Part shown: in pieces, positions 51,877-60,127 of the stretch
Position numbering within the stretch: the first letter of the stretch is position 1
Layout of the letters: each line of letters begins with the position of its first letter
Assembly: GCF_007858285.1 (NCBI RefSeq)
Contig: NZ_VFIL01000006.1
Coordinates: 372,001 to 436,000, forward strand
Direction of reading: 5' to 3'
Source: Pseudomonas brenneri
Lineage (GTDB): Bacteria > Pseudomonadota > Gammaproteobacteria > Pseudomonadales > Pseudomonadaceae
Length of the DNA: 64,000 nucleotides
Notes under the pieces: generated by a model
What the model was told of the DNA's origin: nothing
Database searches by the model: none
What the model saw: only the letters and a program-made list of their open reading frames with translations
Made by a program: the position numbers and the translations under genes

Positions 51877-53631
51877 ATGCGCGAACAGCAGCAACACACC
51901 TTCAGCACCCATGACGGCGTAGAACTTTTCTATCGGCACTGGCCCGCGACCACAGAGGCAGGCAGCGAGCCGCGCCAGGCGATCCTGCTGTTCCATCGTG
52001 GCCACGAGCATTCCGGGCGCATTGCGCACCTAGTGGATGAGCTGGACCTGCCGCACTTCGATTTCTTCGCCTGGGACGCCCGCGGCCACGGCCAATCCCC
52101 CGGCGAGCGTGGCGATAGCCCAAGCTTTGCCACCAGCGCGCGGGACGTGCAGACCTTCTGCGACCATATCGGCACAACCTATGGCATTGAGCCCGCCAAC
52201 CTCGCCGTCATCGCCCAAAGCGTCGGCGCGGTGATCGCCGCCACCTGGGTCCACGACTACGCGCCGAACATCCGCGCCCTGGTGCTTGCCTCCCCGGCGT
52301 TCAAGGTCAAGCTCTACGTGCCCTTCGCCCGGCCAGGCCTGGCGCTGATGCGGCGCTTTCGCGGCAACTTTTTCGTCAACAGCTACGTCAAGGCCAAATT
52401 TCTTAGCCATGACCCCGAACGCGTGGCGTCCTATGACAGCGACCCGCTGATCACCAAGGCGATCTCGGTGAACGTGCTGCTGGGCCTGTACGAAGCGGCC
52501 GACCGCGTGGTCGCCGACGCCCAGGCCATCCAGGTGCCGACCCAACTGCTGATCTCCGGCTCGGACTTTGTGGTGCATCGCAAACCCCAGCAGCAATTCT
52601 TCGAACGCCTTGGCAGCCTGAAAAAAGAACTGCACATCCTCCCCGGCTTTTTCCACGACACCCTCGGCGAACGTGACCGCGCCGTGGCACTGGCCAGCGC
52701 CAGGCGTTTTATCCTGCAAAACTTCGCACACCCGCTGGACCGCGCCAGCCTGCTGGATGCCGACAAGATCGGCGCGACCTGCGCCGAATCCGAATCCCTC
52801 GCCGCGCCGCTGCCACGCAACTCACTGCGTGACCTGTACTGGCGCATGACCCGCGCCAGCATGGGCCTGGGTCGCCAGTTGTCCGAGGGCGTGAAACTGG
52901 GCTTTGACACCGGTTTCGATTCCGGCAGCACCCTGGACTATGTCTATCGCAACAAGCCCACCGGCAAAGGTGCGCTGGGGCGGATGATCGATACCAACTA
53001 CCTGAACTCCATCGGCTGGCGTGGGATTCGCCAGCGCAAACTGCATGTCGAAGAGTTGCTGCGCCTGGCCATGGCCAAACTGCGGGACGACGCTCGTGAA
53101 GTGCGTATCGTCGACATCGCCGCCGGGCATGGTCGGTACATTCTGGAAGCCTTGCAGGGCGTTTCTCCACTGCCGGAATCGATCCTGTTGCGCGACTACA
53201 GCGATATCAACGTACGCGACGGCGGCGCGCTGATCCGTGAGAAAGGCCTGGGGGATATTGCGCAGTTCGTCAAAGGCGATGCGTTTGACCGGGCCGACCT
53301 GGCAGCGCTGGCGCCCAAGCCAACGTTGGCCGTGGTGTCCGGGTTGTATGAACTGTTTGCCGATAACGCCATGGTCGGCGGCTCCCTGGCCGGCCTGGCC
53401 GAAGCCGTGGAGCCCGGCGGGTACCTAGTGTACACCGGCCAACCATGGCACCCGCAGCTGGAACTGATCGCCCGCGCCCTCACCAGCCATCGCCAGGGCC
53501 AGGCCTGGGTGATGCGGCGTCGCAGCCAGGCGGAAATGGATCAATTGGTGGAGGCGGCGGGCTTTCGCAAGATCACCCAGCGCGTGGATGAGTGGGGCAT
53601 CTTCAGCGTGTCACTGGCGCAGAAGATCTGA
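51877..53631 (+). CDS. Fused alpha/beta-hydrolase (lysophospholipase-like) and SAM methyltransferase-like protein
   Basis: 584 aa from ATG 51877. Residues 1-300 are a monoglyceride-lipase-like alpha/beta hydrolase (AILLFHRGHEHSGRIAHLVDEL, FAWDARGHGQSPGERGDSPSF) with the nucleophile in LAVIAQSVGAVIA, where the first Gly of GXSXG is Ala. Residues 370-584 form a Rossmann domain (VRIVDIAAGHGRYILEAL, ILLRDYSDINVRDGG, ALAPKPTLAVVSGLYELFADNAMV), matching bifunctional proteins annotated in Pseudomonas. A role in remodelling phospholipids or their head groups is inferred from the neighbours. Three bases separate it from the next gene. Confidence 0.85.
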   Translation: MREQQQHTFSTHDGVELFYRHWPATTEAGSEPRQAILLFHRGHEHSGRIAHLVDELDLPHFDFFAWDARGHGQSPGERGDSPSFATSARDVQTFCDHIGTTYGIEPANLAVIAQSVGAVIAATWVHDYAPNIRALVLASPAFKVKLYVPFARPGLALMRRFRGNFFVNSYVKAKFLSHDPERVASYDSDPLITKAISVNVLLGLYEAADRVVADAQAIQVPTQLLISGSDFVVHRKPQQQFFERLGSLKKELHILPGFFHDTLGERDRAVALASARRFILQNFAHPLDRASLLDADKIGATCAESESLAAPLPRNSLRDLYWRMTRASMGLGRQLSEGVKLGFDTGFDSGSTLDYVYRNKPTGKGALGRMIDTNYLNSIGWRGIRQRKLHVEELLRLAMAKLRDDAREVRIVDIAAGHGRYILEALQGVSPLPESILLRDYSDINVRDGGALIREKGLGDIAQFVKGDAFDRADLAALAPKPTLAVVSGLYELFADNAMVGGSLAGLAEAVEPGGYLVYTGQPWHPQLELIARALTSHRQGQAWVMRRRSQAEMDQLVEAAGFRKITQRVDEWGIFSVSLAQKI

Positions 53632-53633
53632 GC

Positions 53634-54932
53634 ATGCGCGAACCGGGACTGTTCAAACCAGCGTTGCTGTGGCTGCTGCTGTTGGCACCGCTGTTTTTCA
53701 GCACCTACGGCTTCGCCACCTGGGTCACCAGCCAGCGCAGCGACGTCGGCACCCTGGTGTTCGGCTGGGAAACCCATATGCCGTTCTGGGCCTGGACCAT
53801 CGTGCCCTACTGGTCGATCGACCTGCTCTACGGTTTCTCCCTATTGCTGCCCAACAGCCGCCATGAACTCAAGCAACATGCCCTGCGCCTGCTCAGTGCC
53901 CAGGTGATTGCCGTGAGCTGCTTCCTGCTCTGGCCGTTGCGCTTCACCTTCGAGCGACCGGAAATGGACGGCGTGTTCGGTTGGCTGTTCGCGGTGCTGG
54001 CGGGGTTCGACAAACCGTTCAACCAGGCGCCTTCGCTGCATATCGCCTTGCTGGTAATCCTGTGGGTCATGTACCAGCGCCATACCCAGGGCCTGTGGCG
54101 CTGGCTGGTGCATGGCTGGTTCGCCCTGATCGGCATTTCGGTGCTGACCACTTACCAGCATCACTTTATCGACTTACCCACAGGCGCCCTGGCCGGCTGG
54201 CTGTGTGTGTGGCTATGGCCGGTGGATCATCCAAGCCCGCTGTTGCATGCACGGCTGACCCAGGACCCGAAACGCTGGCGCCTGGGCTTGCGTTACGCCG
54301 TGGGCGCCCTGTTGCTGGCGATAGCGGCCTTTACGTTGGGGGGCGCAGGGTTGTGGCTGCTCTGGCCGGCCGTGGCGGTGTTATTGGTGGCACTCAACTA
54401 TTGGCTGCTGGGCGCCACAGGTTTTCAGAAACGCGCGGATGGGCGCCTCAGCCCGGCAGCACGCTGGCTGTATGCGCCTTATCTCGCGGCGGCGTGGCTC
54501 AACTCACGGCTCTGGACGCGCAAACATCCACAGCCCGACCAGGTTGTGGATAACGTCTGGCTGGGGCGGATTCCGACAGCAGCACAGTTAAATTCATTCA
54601 ATGCCGTGGTCGACCTGTGTGCCGAACTGCCGGTTTATCCACAAGGCCGCGCTTACCATGCCCTGCCCGTCCTCGACCTGACCGTACCTACACCTGCACA
54701 GTGCCTGGAAGCGGCCCAAGCCATTGAGCGCCTGCGCGAACACGGGCCGTTGCTGGTGTGCTGCGCCCTCGGTTATTCGCGCAGTGCCAGCGCCGTGGCT
54801 GCATGGCTGCTGCACAGCGGGCGTGCCAACACGGTGGATGAGGCACTGGCTATTATTCGTACAGCACGACCGGATGTGGTCCTGCATGCCAATCACCGTC
54901 AAGCCTTGGGAGAACTGCCGCATGCCCGCTGA
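53634..54932 (+). CDS. Fused PAP2 phosphatase and dual-specificity (Cys) phosphatase membrane protein
   Basis: 432 aa from ATG 53634. The N-terminal six-helix PAP2 domain has KPFNQAPSLHIALL (PSLH) and LTTYQHHFIDLPTGAL (catalytic His/Asp). Two more helices follow, then a cytosolic cysteine phosphatase domain (residues 300-432) with the P-loop VCCALGYSRSASAVAAWLL, i.e. CX5R in which the usual His before the Cys is Cys. Both halves remove phosphate, plausibly from lipid phosphates such as PGP or PA. Adjacent genes for CDP-alcohol transferase, acyltransferase and CDP-DAG synthase support a phospholipid role. Confidence 0.87.
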   Translation: MREPGLFKPALLWLLLLAPLFFSTYGFATWVTSQRSDVGTLVFGWETHMPFWAWTIVPYWSIDLLYGFSLLLPNSRHELKQHALRLLSAQVIAVSCFLLWPLRFTFERPEMDGVFGWLFAVLAGFDKPFNQAPSLHIALLVILWVMYQRHTQGLWRWLVHGWFALIGISVLTTYQHHFIDLPTGALAGWLCVWLWPVDHPSPLLHARLTQDPKRWRLGLRYAVGALLLAIAAFTLGGAGLWLLWPAVAVLLVALNYWLLGATGFQKRADGRLSPAARWLYAPYLAAAWLNSRLWTRKHPQPDQVVDNVWLGRIPTAAQLNSFNAVVDLCAELPVYPQGRAYHALPVLDLTVPTPAQCLEAAQAIERLREHGPLLVCCALGYSRSASAVAAWLLHSGRANTVDEALAIIRTARPDVVLHANHRQALGELPHAR

Positions 54933-55365
54933 TATGCAACTCCAGGTGGTCGCCAGCCTGCTGCGCCGTGGCCGCTCGCTGGATCAGTTATCCACAGGCC
55001 TGACCTTGCTCGGGGTGCTGTTTGGCCTGGCGCAACTGTTGATGGTCAGTATCGCGCCGATCTGCCTGCTGCTCAGCCTGTGGATGATTATCCTTGGGCT
55101 GCTGCAAAAGTATTGGGCACTGCGGGTGGCGTTCGATGCCGATCTGTTTGCGCTGCTGGCCAAGGACATAGAGCGCACCGGCGAACTGGACCAGAGCCTG
55201 CAAAGCCTGGGCCTGCAACCGGCCAACCGCGCCAGCCGACCCTGGGCCGAGCGCCAGCGCGGCGCCCTCAAATTGCTGCGCAAACAGGCTTACCTGCTGG
55301 GCGCGCAAGTAGTACTGACATTGGCCGTCATCCTGGCCAGCCCGTGGCTGCCCTTCTCCGGATAA
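54922..55365 (+). CDS. Small two- to three-helix membrane protein of the phospholipid cluster
   Basis: 147 aa from ATG 54922, overlapping the previous gene's stop by eleven bases. Hydrophobic segments at about residues 22-60 (TGLTLLGVLFGLAQLLMVSIAPICLLLSLWMIILGLL) and near the C-terminus (LLGAQVVLTLAVILASPWLPF) flank a soluble amphipathic stretch. I do not recognise a family. Its placement inside the cluster and the tight spacing imply it works with the lipid enzymes, perhaps as a scaffold or regulatory subunit. Two TTATCCACA sites lie in or near it, one using the rare Leu codon TTA. Confidence 0.75.
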   Translation: MPADMQLQVVASLLRRGRSLDQLSTGLTLLGVLFGLAQLLMVSIAPICLLLSLWMIILGLLQKYWALRVAFDADLFALLAKDIERTGELDQSLQSLGLQPANRASRPWAERQRGALKLLRKQAYLLGAQVVLTLAVILASPWLPFSG

Positions 55366-55374
55366 GGAATCCTC

Positions 55375-55995
55375 ATGTTCGAACCCGTGGTCGCGACCCT
55401 GATTACCTCCATGGCCCGCACAGTGACCGGCGCTCGCAGCCTGTGGCTGGGTTGTGCGCCAGAACCGGTGCAGCGCATCTATTTTGCCAACCACAGCAGC
55501 CACGGCGACTTTGTGCTGCTCTGGGCATCCTTGCCGCCAAACCTGCGCAAAGCCACACGCCCGGTGGCCGGCACGGACTACTGGAACAAAAGCGCGCTGC
55601 GCCGTTACATCATCAACCGCGTCTTCAACGGCGTGCTGATCGACCGCGAACGCAAAGACCCTGTGGATAACCCTTTGCAGCCAATGCTCGAAGCCCTGGA
55701 ACAGGGCGACTCGCTGATCATCTTCCCCGAGGGTACGCGTAACCTGGAGGATGGCCTGTTGCCGTTCAAAAGTGGCCTGTATCACCTGGCAAAGAGTTAT
55801 CCACAGGCGCAACTGATCCCGGTGTGGATCGCCAACCTCAACCGCGTGATGCCCAAGGGTCGCGTGCTGCCACTGCCATTGCTATGCACCACCAGCTTCG
55901 GCGCCCCCCTGCAATTGGCAGACGGTGAAGACAAGGCCCTATTCCTCGCCCGCAGCCGCGACGCCCTGCTCGCCCTAGCCCCGGAGCATTCCTGA
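55375..55995 (+). CDS. 1-acyl-sn-glycerol-3-phosphate acyltransferase-like (PlsC family)
   Basis: 206 aa, a compact PlsC/LPLAT domain. Motif I NHSSHGDFVLLWASL (HX4D) is at residue about 38, motif II RRYIINRVFNGVLIDRERKD, and motif III DSLIIFPEGTRNLEDGLLPFKSGLYHLA. Such enzymes add an acyl chain to a lysophospholipid, most often making phosphatidic acid. It follows the small membrane protein by nine bases and precedes the CDP-DAG synthase by one. The cluster then contains both steps from lyso-PA to CDP-DAG. Confidence 0.9.
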   Translation: MFEPVVATLITSMARTVTGARSLWLGCAPEPVQRIYFANHSSHGDFVLLWASLPPNLRKATRPVAGTDYWNKSALRRYIINRVFNGVLIDRERKDPVDNPLQPMLEALEQGDSLIIFPEGTRNLEDGLLPFKSGLYHLAKSYPQAQLIPVWIANLNRVMPKGRVLPLPLLCTTSFGAPLQLADGEDKALFLARSRDALLALAPEHS

Positions 55996-55996
55996 C

Positions 55997-56929
55997 ATGG
56001 ATAGCCAAACCCTGATGTTGTTCGGCGGTATCGGCATGATCCTGGTGCTCGCCTCGCTGATCGGCCTGATCCTCAAGCTACGCACCCGTGGCACGCCTAA
56101 CGCGGTGATCGACAACCTCAACGCCCGCATCAACGCCTGGTGGGTGATGGTGGTGGTGATCGGCATCGCCTTCTGGCTCGGCACCGGCACGGTGATCCTG
56201 CTGTTCTACGCCGTGTCGTTCTACGCCCTGCGCGAATTCCTCACCCTCACCCCCACCCGCCGCAGCGACTACCCGGCGCTGGTCGCCGCGTTCTACCTGG
56301 CGCTGCCGCTGCAATACCTGCTGATCTACTTTGACTGGTACGGCCTGTTTTCGATCTTTATCCCGGTCTACGTATTCCTGCTGCTGCCCATCCTGGCCTC
56401 GCTGGGCGGCGACAGCACGCACTTCCTGGAGCGGGCGTCGAAAGTGCAGTGGGGCCTGATGATCGCGGTGTTCTGCGTATCCTTCGTCCCCGCCCTGCTG
56501 ACCCTCGACATCGTCGGCTACGAGGGCCGCAACCTCTTGCTGATCGCCTACCTGGTGATCGTGGTGCAGCTCTCGGACGTGTTGCAGTACGTGTGCGGCA
56601 AACTGTTCGGCAAACGCAAGATCGCCCCCAACCTGTCACCGTCGAAAACCGTCGAAGGCTTTGTCGGCGGGATCCTGCTGTCATCCCTGATCGGCGCGGC
56701 GCTGTGGTGGATCACACCGTTCAACCCCTGGCAGTCCTTCCTGATAGCACTGTTGATCAACCTGCTGGGCTTTGCCGGCGGGATTGTGATGTCGGCGATC
56801 AAGCGCGATCGGGGCGTGAAGGACTGGGGGCATATGATCGAAGGGCACGGCGGGATGCTCGATCGGCTGGATTCGGTGTGTTTCGCGGCACCGATTTTCT
56901 TTCATCTGGTGCGGTATTGGTGGACCTGA
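55997..56929 (+). CDS. Phosphatidate cytidylyltransferase (CdsA-family)
   Basis: 310 aa, eight or so hydrophobic helices. The family signature near the C-terminus is SAIKRDRGVKDWGHMIEGHGGMLDRLDSVCFAAPIFF, and KIAPNLSPSKTVEGFVGG is the upstream substrate-binding block. It makes CDP-diacylglycerol from phosphatidic acid and CTP. It differs from the housekeeping cdsA, which lies in another neighbourhood in Pseudomonas, so this is a cluster-specific paralogue feeding the CDP-alcohol transferase encoded at 51243. Confidence 0.92.
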   Translation: MDSQTLMLFGGIGMILVLASLIGLILKLRTRGTPNAVIDNLNARINAWWVMVVVIGIAFWLGTGTVILLFYAVSFYALREFLTLTPTRRSDYPALVAAFYLALPLQYLLIYFDWYGLFSIFIPVYVFLLLPILASLGGDSTHFLERASKVQWGLMIAVFCVSFVPALLTLDIVGYEGRNLLLIAYLVIVVQLSDVLQYVCGKLFGKRKIAPNLSPSKTVEGFVGGILLSSLIGAALWWITPFNPWQSFLIALLINLLGFAGGIVMSAIKRDRGVKDWGHMIEGHGGMLDRLDSVCFAAPIFFHLVRYWWT

Positions 56930-56960
56930 GTCACACCTATCCGAAGGCTCGCGACGCTCA

Positions 56961-56986
56961 AATGTGAGAGCGGGCTTGCGCGCGAA
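56961..56986. repeat. Lone, degenerate REP unit
   Basis: AATGTGAGAGCGGGCTTGCGC is a one-sided copy of the AATGTGGGAGCGGGC REP type with mutations and without an inverted partner. It is in the gap between the CDP-DAG synthase gene and the GNAT-Rnk gene. Confidence 0.65.
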
Positions 56987-57140
56987 AACGTGATGTCAGG
57001 CGCCACCTGTTTGGCCGAGTCTCCAGGCTATTCGGCATTACTCGCGTTATGTCTTAACATAGCCGGTTGCCGAAAGAACCGTCATGGCCATAACCATGGA
57101 GGGCTTCCGCCCTTTTCGACTACAAATAAGTGTGCTGAAG

Positions 57141-58052
57141 ATGAACAAGCCTTTCATTTCGCTGTGCCCCGAAATTACTCGGGCGCATGCACTGACGCTG
57201 ATGGACTGGTTGGAGGATGAGCGCGTCACCTGCTATCTGAGCGATTCGCGTCATGTCTCCCGCTCCATCGAGCACGCCATCGATCGGACTCAATTGCCGA
57301 TCCTGACCCATCTATTCAACCGGGGCGGGCGATTCTTCATGGCCTATGACCGGCATGACGCGCCGGTGGGCTTTGTCCGTCTCATCAAGACCGGCTCAGA
57401 TTGCGAGATCGTCCTGGTCATCGGAGACAGCGACAAATGGGGCAAGAACCTTGGCGCCCGTACGATCCGCGAAGGCATGAAACTGGCCTTCCTCGACATG
57501 CGGGCCAAGAAGCTCATCGCCAAGATCCACCCGGACAACGCGCGCTCGCTGAAAGCCTTTCTGCGCAGCGGCTTTGTGCTTGAGAGCGAAACACCGACAT
57601 TGAAGTCGTTTTCCATGACGGTGGGCCGCTATCTCCAGTCCTTGCGCGAAGGTGGCGTTGGCGACTCCACTAGGATCTACATCACTGAAATCGACAAGGC
57701 CAGGCTCGAAAGTCTAATCGTGCTCGAACAAGGCCCGGCCGTTGTTGAACTCGAACACGAGCTTGAGCGAGCCATTGTCGTCAAGCCGCAGCAGGTGGCG
57801 CGCAATGTCGTCACGATGAACTCCAGGGCCTTGCTGCAGCTGGACGACGAAGAGATCGAAGTGGCCCTGGTTTACCCCGAAGACGCGGACAGCAACGCAG
57901 GGAAGCATTCCGTGTATTCCGACATCGGCGCCGCCATCCTGGGCTATCAGGAGGGGGACGCCATCGACTGGCGAATTTCTGATCGGACCCGCCGGATTGA
58001 GATCAGGAAAGTGCTTTACCAACCGGAAGCTGCGGGCGACTTCCACCTATAG
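57141..58052 (+). CDS. Fusion of a GNAT acetyltransferase and an Rnk/GreA C-terminal-like domain
   Basis: 303 aa from ATG 57141; an in-frame ATG at 57084 is a possible longer start. Residues 1-165 are GNAT-like (FISLCPEITRAHALTLMDWLEDERVTCYLS, IVLVIGDSDKWGKNLGARTIREGMKLAF). Residues 185-300 resemble Rnk and the GreA/GreB C-terminal domain (RIYITEIDKARLESLIVLE, VVTMNSRALLQLDDEEIEVALVYPEDADSNAGKHSVYSDIGAAILGYQEGDAIDW). Rnk-type domains touch RNA polymerase's secondary channel, so the fusion could acetylate or sense something there (inference). It is the last gene before the accessory segment. Confidence 0.85.
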   Translation: MNKPFISLCPEITRAHALTLMDWLEDERVTCYLSDSRHVSRSIEHAIDRTQLPILTHLFNRGGRFFMAYDRHDAPVGFVRLIKTGSDCEIVLVIGDSDKWGKNLGARTIREGMKLAFLDMRAKKLIAKIHPDNARSLKAFLRSGFVLESETPTLKSFSMTVGRYLQSLREGGVGDSTRIYITEIDKARLESLIVLEQGPAVVELEHELERAIVVKPQQVARNVVTMNSRALLQLDDEEIEVALVYPEDADSNAGKHSVYSDIGAAILGYQEGDAIDWRISDRTRRIEIRKVLYQPEAAGDFHL

Positions 58053-58155
58053 GGATCTGGCCAAGGCTACTTCGTGCAGCCATTGAGGACGGTGGCGCGT
58101 CTGTAGCAGGCGCTGATCAGAACGGTCAGCTACCTGCGTCAGATTTAATACACCA

Positions 58156-58321
58156 GCGGCAGTTTTAATTCTCTAAAACCACCCTGAATTTAGAGAATTA
58201 AAACTGTCGCTGACATGCCCGAATTTACGCGCCCCCATGTAGTGGCGAAGGAAACGCAAAACTGTCGCAATCGTCCAAATCGTCCTTGGCACCACATGCT
58301 CTAGAGAATTAAAACTGTCGC
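58156..58321. repeat. Cluster of TAGAGAATTAAAACTGTCGC repeats, likely remnant transposon end
   Basis: Near-perfect copies of TAGAGAATTAAAACTGTCGC lie at 58191-58210 and 58302-58321 (direct), an inverted copy with one change at 58156-58175, and the 11-bp core AAAACTGTCGC at 58258-58268. The inverted and first direct copies flank a 15-base centre. Multiple short end repeats of this kind are seen in IS21-type elements, but I cannot name an element and no transposase gene is present. The 514-base gap 58053-58566 contains nothing else I can call a gene. Confidence 0.65.
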
Positions 58322-58566
58322 AGCCAAACACGCCGCAGCCTTCCGTCCGGTCATGAGCATTCGTCGAGGGAGAGGCTAACCTAAGGTGTCGGCTAATCTT
58401 CCTGGCCTCCTGTTTCACCAGACTCCGCCTCATCCAAGACTCTTAGCCACTGTAAGTGATGGCACGAAGCCTTCCATCAAAGACCTGTGCACCCTATACT
58501 GTTTATGCATACAGATACACCTGCGCGTCCCATCCTCTCCCGTTTTTAACCAGATTGGAGCAATTG

Positions 58567-59553
58567 ATGCCATCAACCGAGTTCATGGAGTTCAAGACCC
58601 TCGCTGACATCCAAGGTCACTTCGACATCGCTCTAGATCTGCTGCTGAACAAAGAGAATTTCAGCCACGGGGTGTGGCCTTATAAACTCTACCAACTTGA
58701 AGCAAGCTGCCAGTATGAAAAGCTTGGTAAGCGATGTGCTCAGCAGCACCAGAAAGGATACGTCGTCAGCTGTACAGATGGTTCCGTGGTTCTGATTGGC
58801 CATTGCTGCGCTTACAAGTACCTCAGTCTGGATGATGAATCGGTCAAAGCAGGCTTCAAGCAACTTGATGCCAACCAGCGGCAATTAATTCGCCGTCGTA
58901 AGGTGGAATCGCTACTCAAGAAAAGGCAATCCTACATAGAGCAGGGCAAAGCCCTTCACATGCAGCACAGGGATTTTCAAGCTCGAATCACTGAACTGAG
59001 CAACGCATTTCCCCGACAGATCTGGCAAAAATTAATCGACCGCTGGAAGATGAATAGACTGGAAGTGGTCTGGGAATATCAGATAACCAAGACAGGCACC
59101 GAGAATGGGCAGAAGGTTGTCGAGAGAAGTTGGTACCCGAGCTCCTACGGCAAGCTAATCGGTTTGGGAGCATGGCTTGAGTGGGACCATCAAACGTATG
59201 CCGGGCAGATATCGGATTACCGTAAACAGCTCGAACTCATCCCAGCCAATGATGAGCTTACTAACGCTGAAATCGATCATGCCGAGGCCACTCTCAATAA
59301 TGTGGCCGCTATCACGAGCCTGGAGCGAGAGCTCGCAGCTCTGTCCAAAATGATGAGCGATTTTGTCGAACCATCCAATTTGGTACGTACAGTTCAGCTC
59401 ACCAGCAATCAAGCCGTTCGGGCGGAGACTGTAGTCGCTGTGCACCGGTTGACAGGGGAAACTCTAGCAATGACGCCCGAGAGGTTCATTGCGGATATTG
59501 ATGTAGCCTTGAAGCGCAAACACGAGGCAACCGGATTACGTATTCAGCAGTAA
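58567..59553 (+). CDS. Unrecognised cytoplasmic protein of the accessory segment
   Basis: 328 aa from the ATG at 58567, which has GGAG eight bases upstream. No signal peptide or membrane helix. An N-terminal domain contains several cysteines (EASCQYEKLGKRCAQQ, VSCTDGSVVLIGHCCAYKYL), possibly a small metal-binding unit. It is followed by a charged, coiled-coil-rich middle (IRRRKVESLLKKRQSYIEQGKALHMQHRDFQARI) and a second helical segment with SLERELAALSKMMSDF. I do not recognise the family. Codon use and GC are lower than in the core genes to the left, consistent with transfer. Function unknown. Confidence 0.75.
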   Translation: MPSTEFMEFKTLADIQGHFDIALDLLLNKENFSHGVWPYKLYQLEASCQYEKLGKRCAQQHQKGYVVSCTDGSVVLIGHCCAYKYLSLDDESVKAGFKQLDANQRQLIRRRKVESLLKKRQSYIEQGKALHMQHRDFQARITELSNAFPRQIWQKLIDRWKMNRLEVVWEYQITKTGTENGQKVVERSWYPSSYGKLIGLGAWLEWDHQTYAGQISDYRKQLELIPANDELTNAEIDHAEATLNNVAAITSLERELAALSKMMSDFVEPSNLVRTVQLTSNQAVRAETVVAVHRLTGETLAMTPERFIADIDVALKRKHEATGLRIQQ

Positions 59554-59626
59554 CCGGGTCAACCCTATGCTGGCGATAACATCCTCATCGAGTCCGAAAC
59601 TGGCATTTATCTGATAAATAGGTTCA

Positions 59627-60009
59627 ATGCAATTGACCGTTCGACAGCACTATGTGCCTCGGGTCTATCTTCGTGCGTGGGCTGACTCAAATGGAAATCT
59701 AACTGTTGATGTTAAAGCCGGAGGAAAGAGAATCCATCCTCAGTCTGAGGCGATCTGCTTGGAAAAATATTATTACGAGGGCCCGGCCAACCCTCCTACG
59801 AATGAACTTAAAAAATTCGTGAATTTGAAGGAACGTTTGGACAACTGCGCGACTTTCTTACGTTCGTGCAGGGCAACGCTATCGCAGGGGAGGACCCTGT
59901 GGCTCGGACTCTGGCAAGCTATTTAATGGCCGATCCTGACTCTCTGAACGCGTTGAGAAATTTTGCTGCTATGCATATTTCCGTACTCCTGCGGCGCTTT
60001 CACAGATGA
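59627..60009 (+). pseudogene. Frameshifted and truncated DUF4238-like gene
   Basis: Translation from ATG 59627 starts MQLTVRQHYVPRVYLRAWAD, the typical DUF4238 beginning (QHYVPR-YL). It stays plausible to about 59820 (NPPTNELKKFV). After that the first frame turns into unlikely sequence. The plus-strand frame ending at TGA 60009 continues the family-like text (EFEGTFGQLRDFLTFVQGNAIAG, ARTLASYLMADPDSLNALRNF). One base is therefore missing near 59818-59826. Even when joined it gives only ~128 residues, against the 250-plus expected, so it is also truncated at its end. Probably non-functional. Confidence 0.75.
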
Positions 60010-60127
60010 AGCAGGAGATTGCCAGACAAAGACTGGGGTATGATTTTTCATACCCCAAATAACGTCAACGATCGACGCCCCTAGTACGGTATGGCTTACA
60101 TTCGCCTTGCTGCCAACTCGTGGGGCC

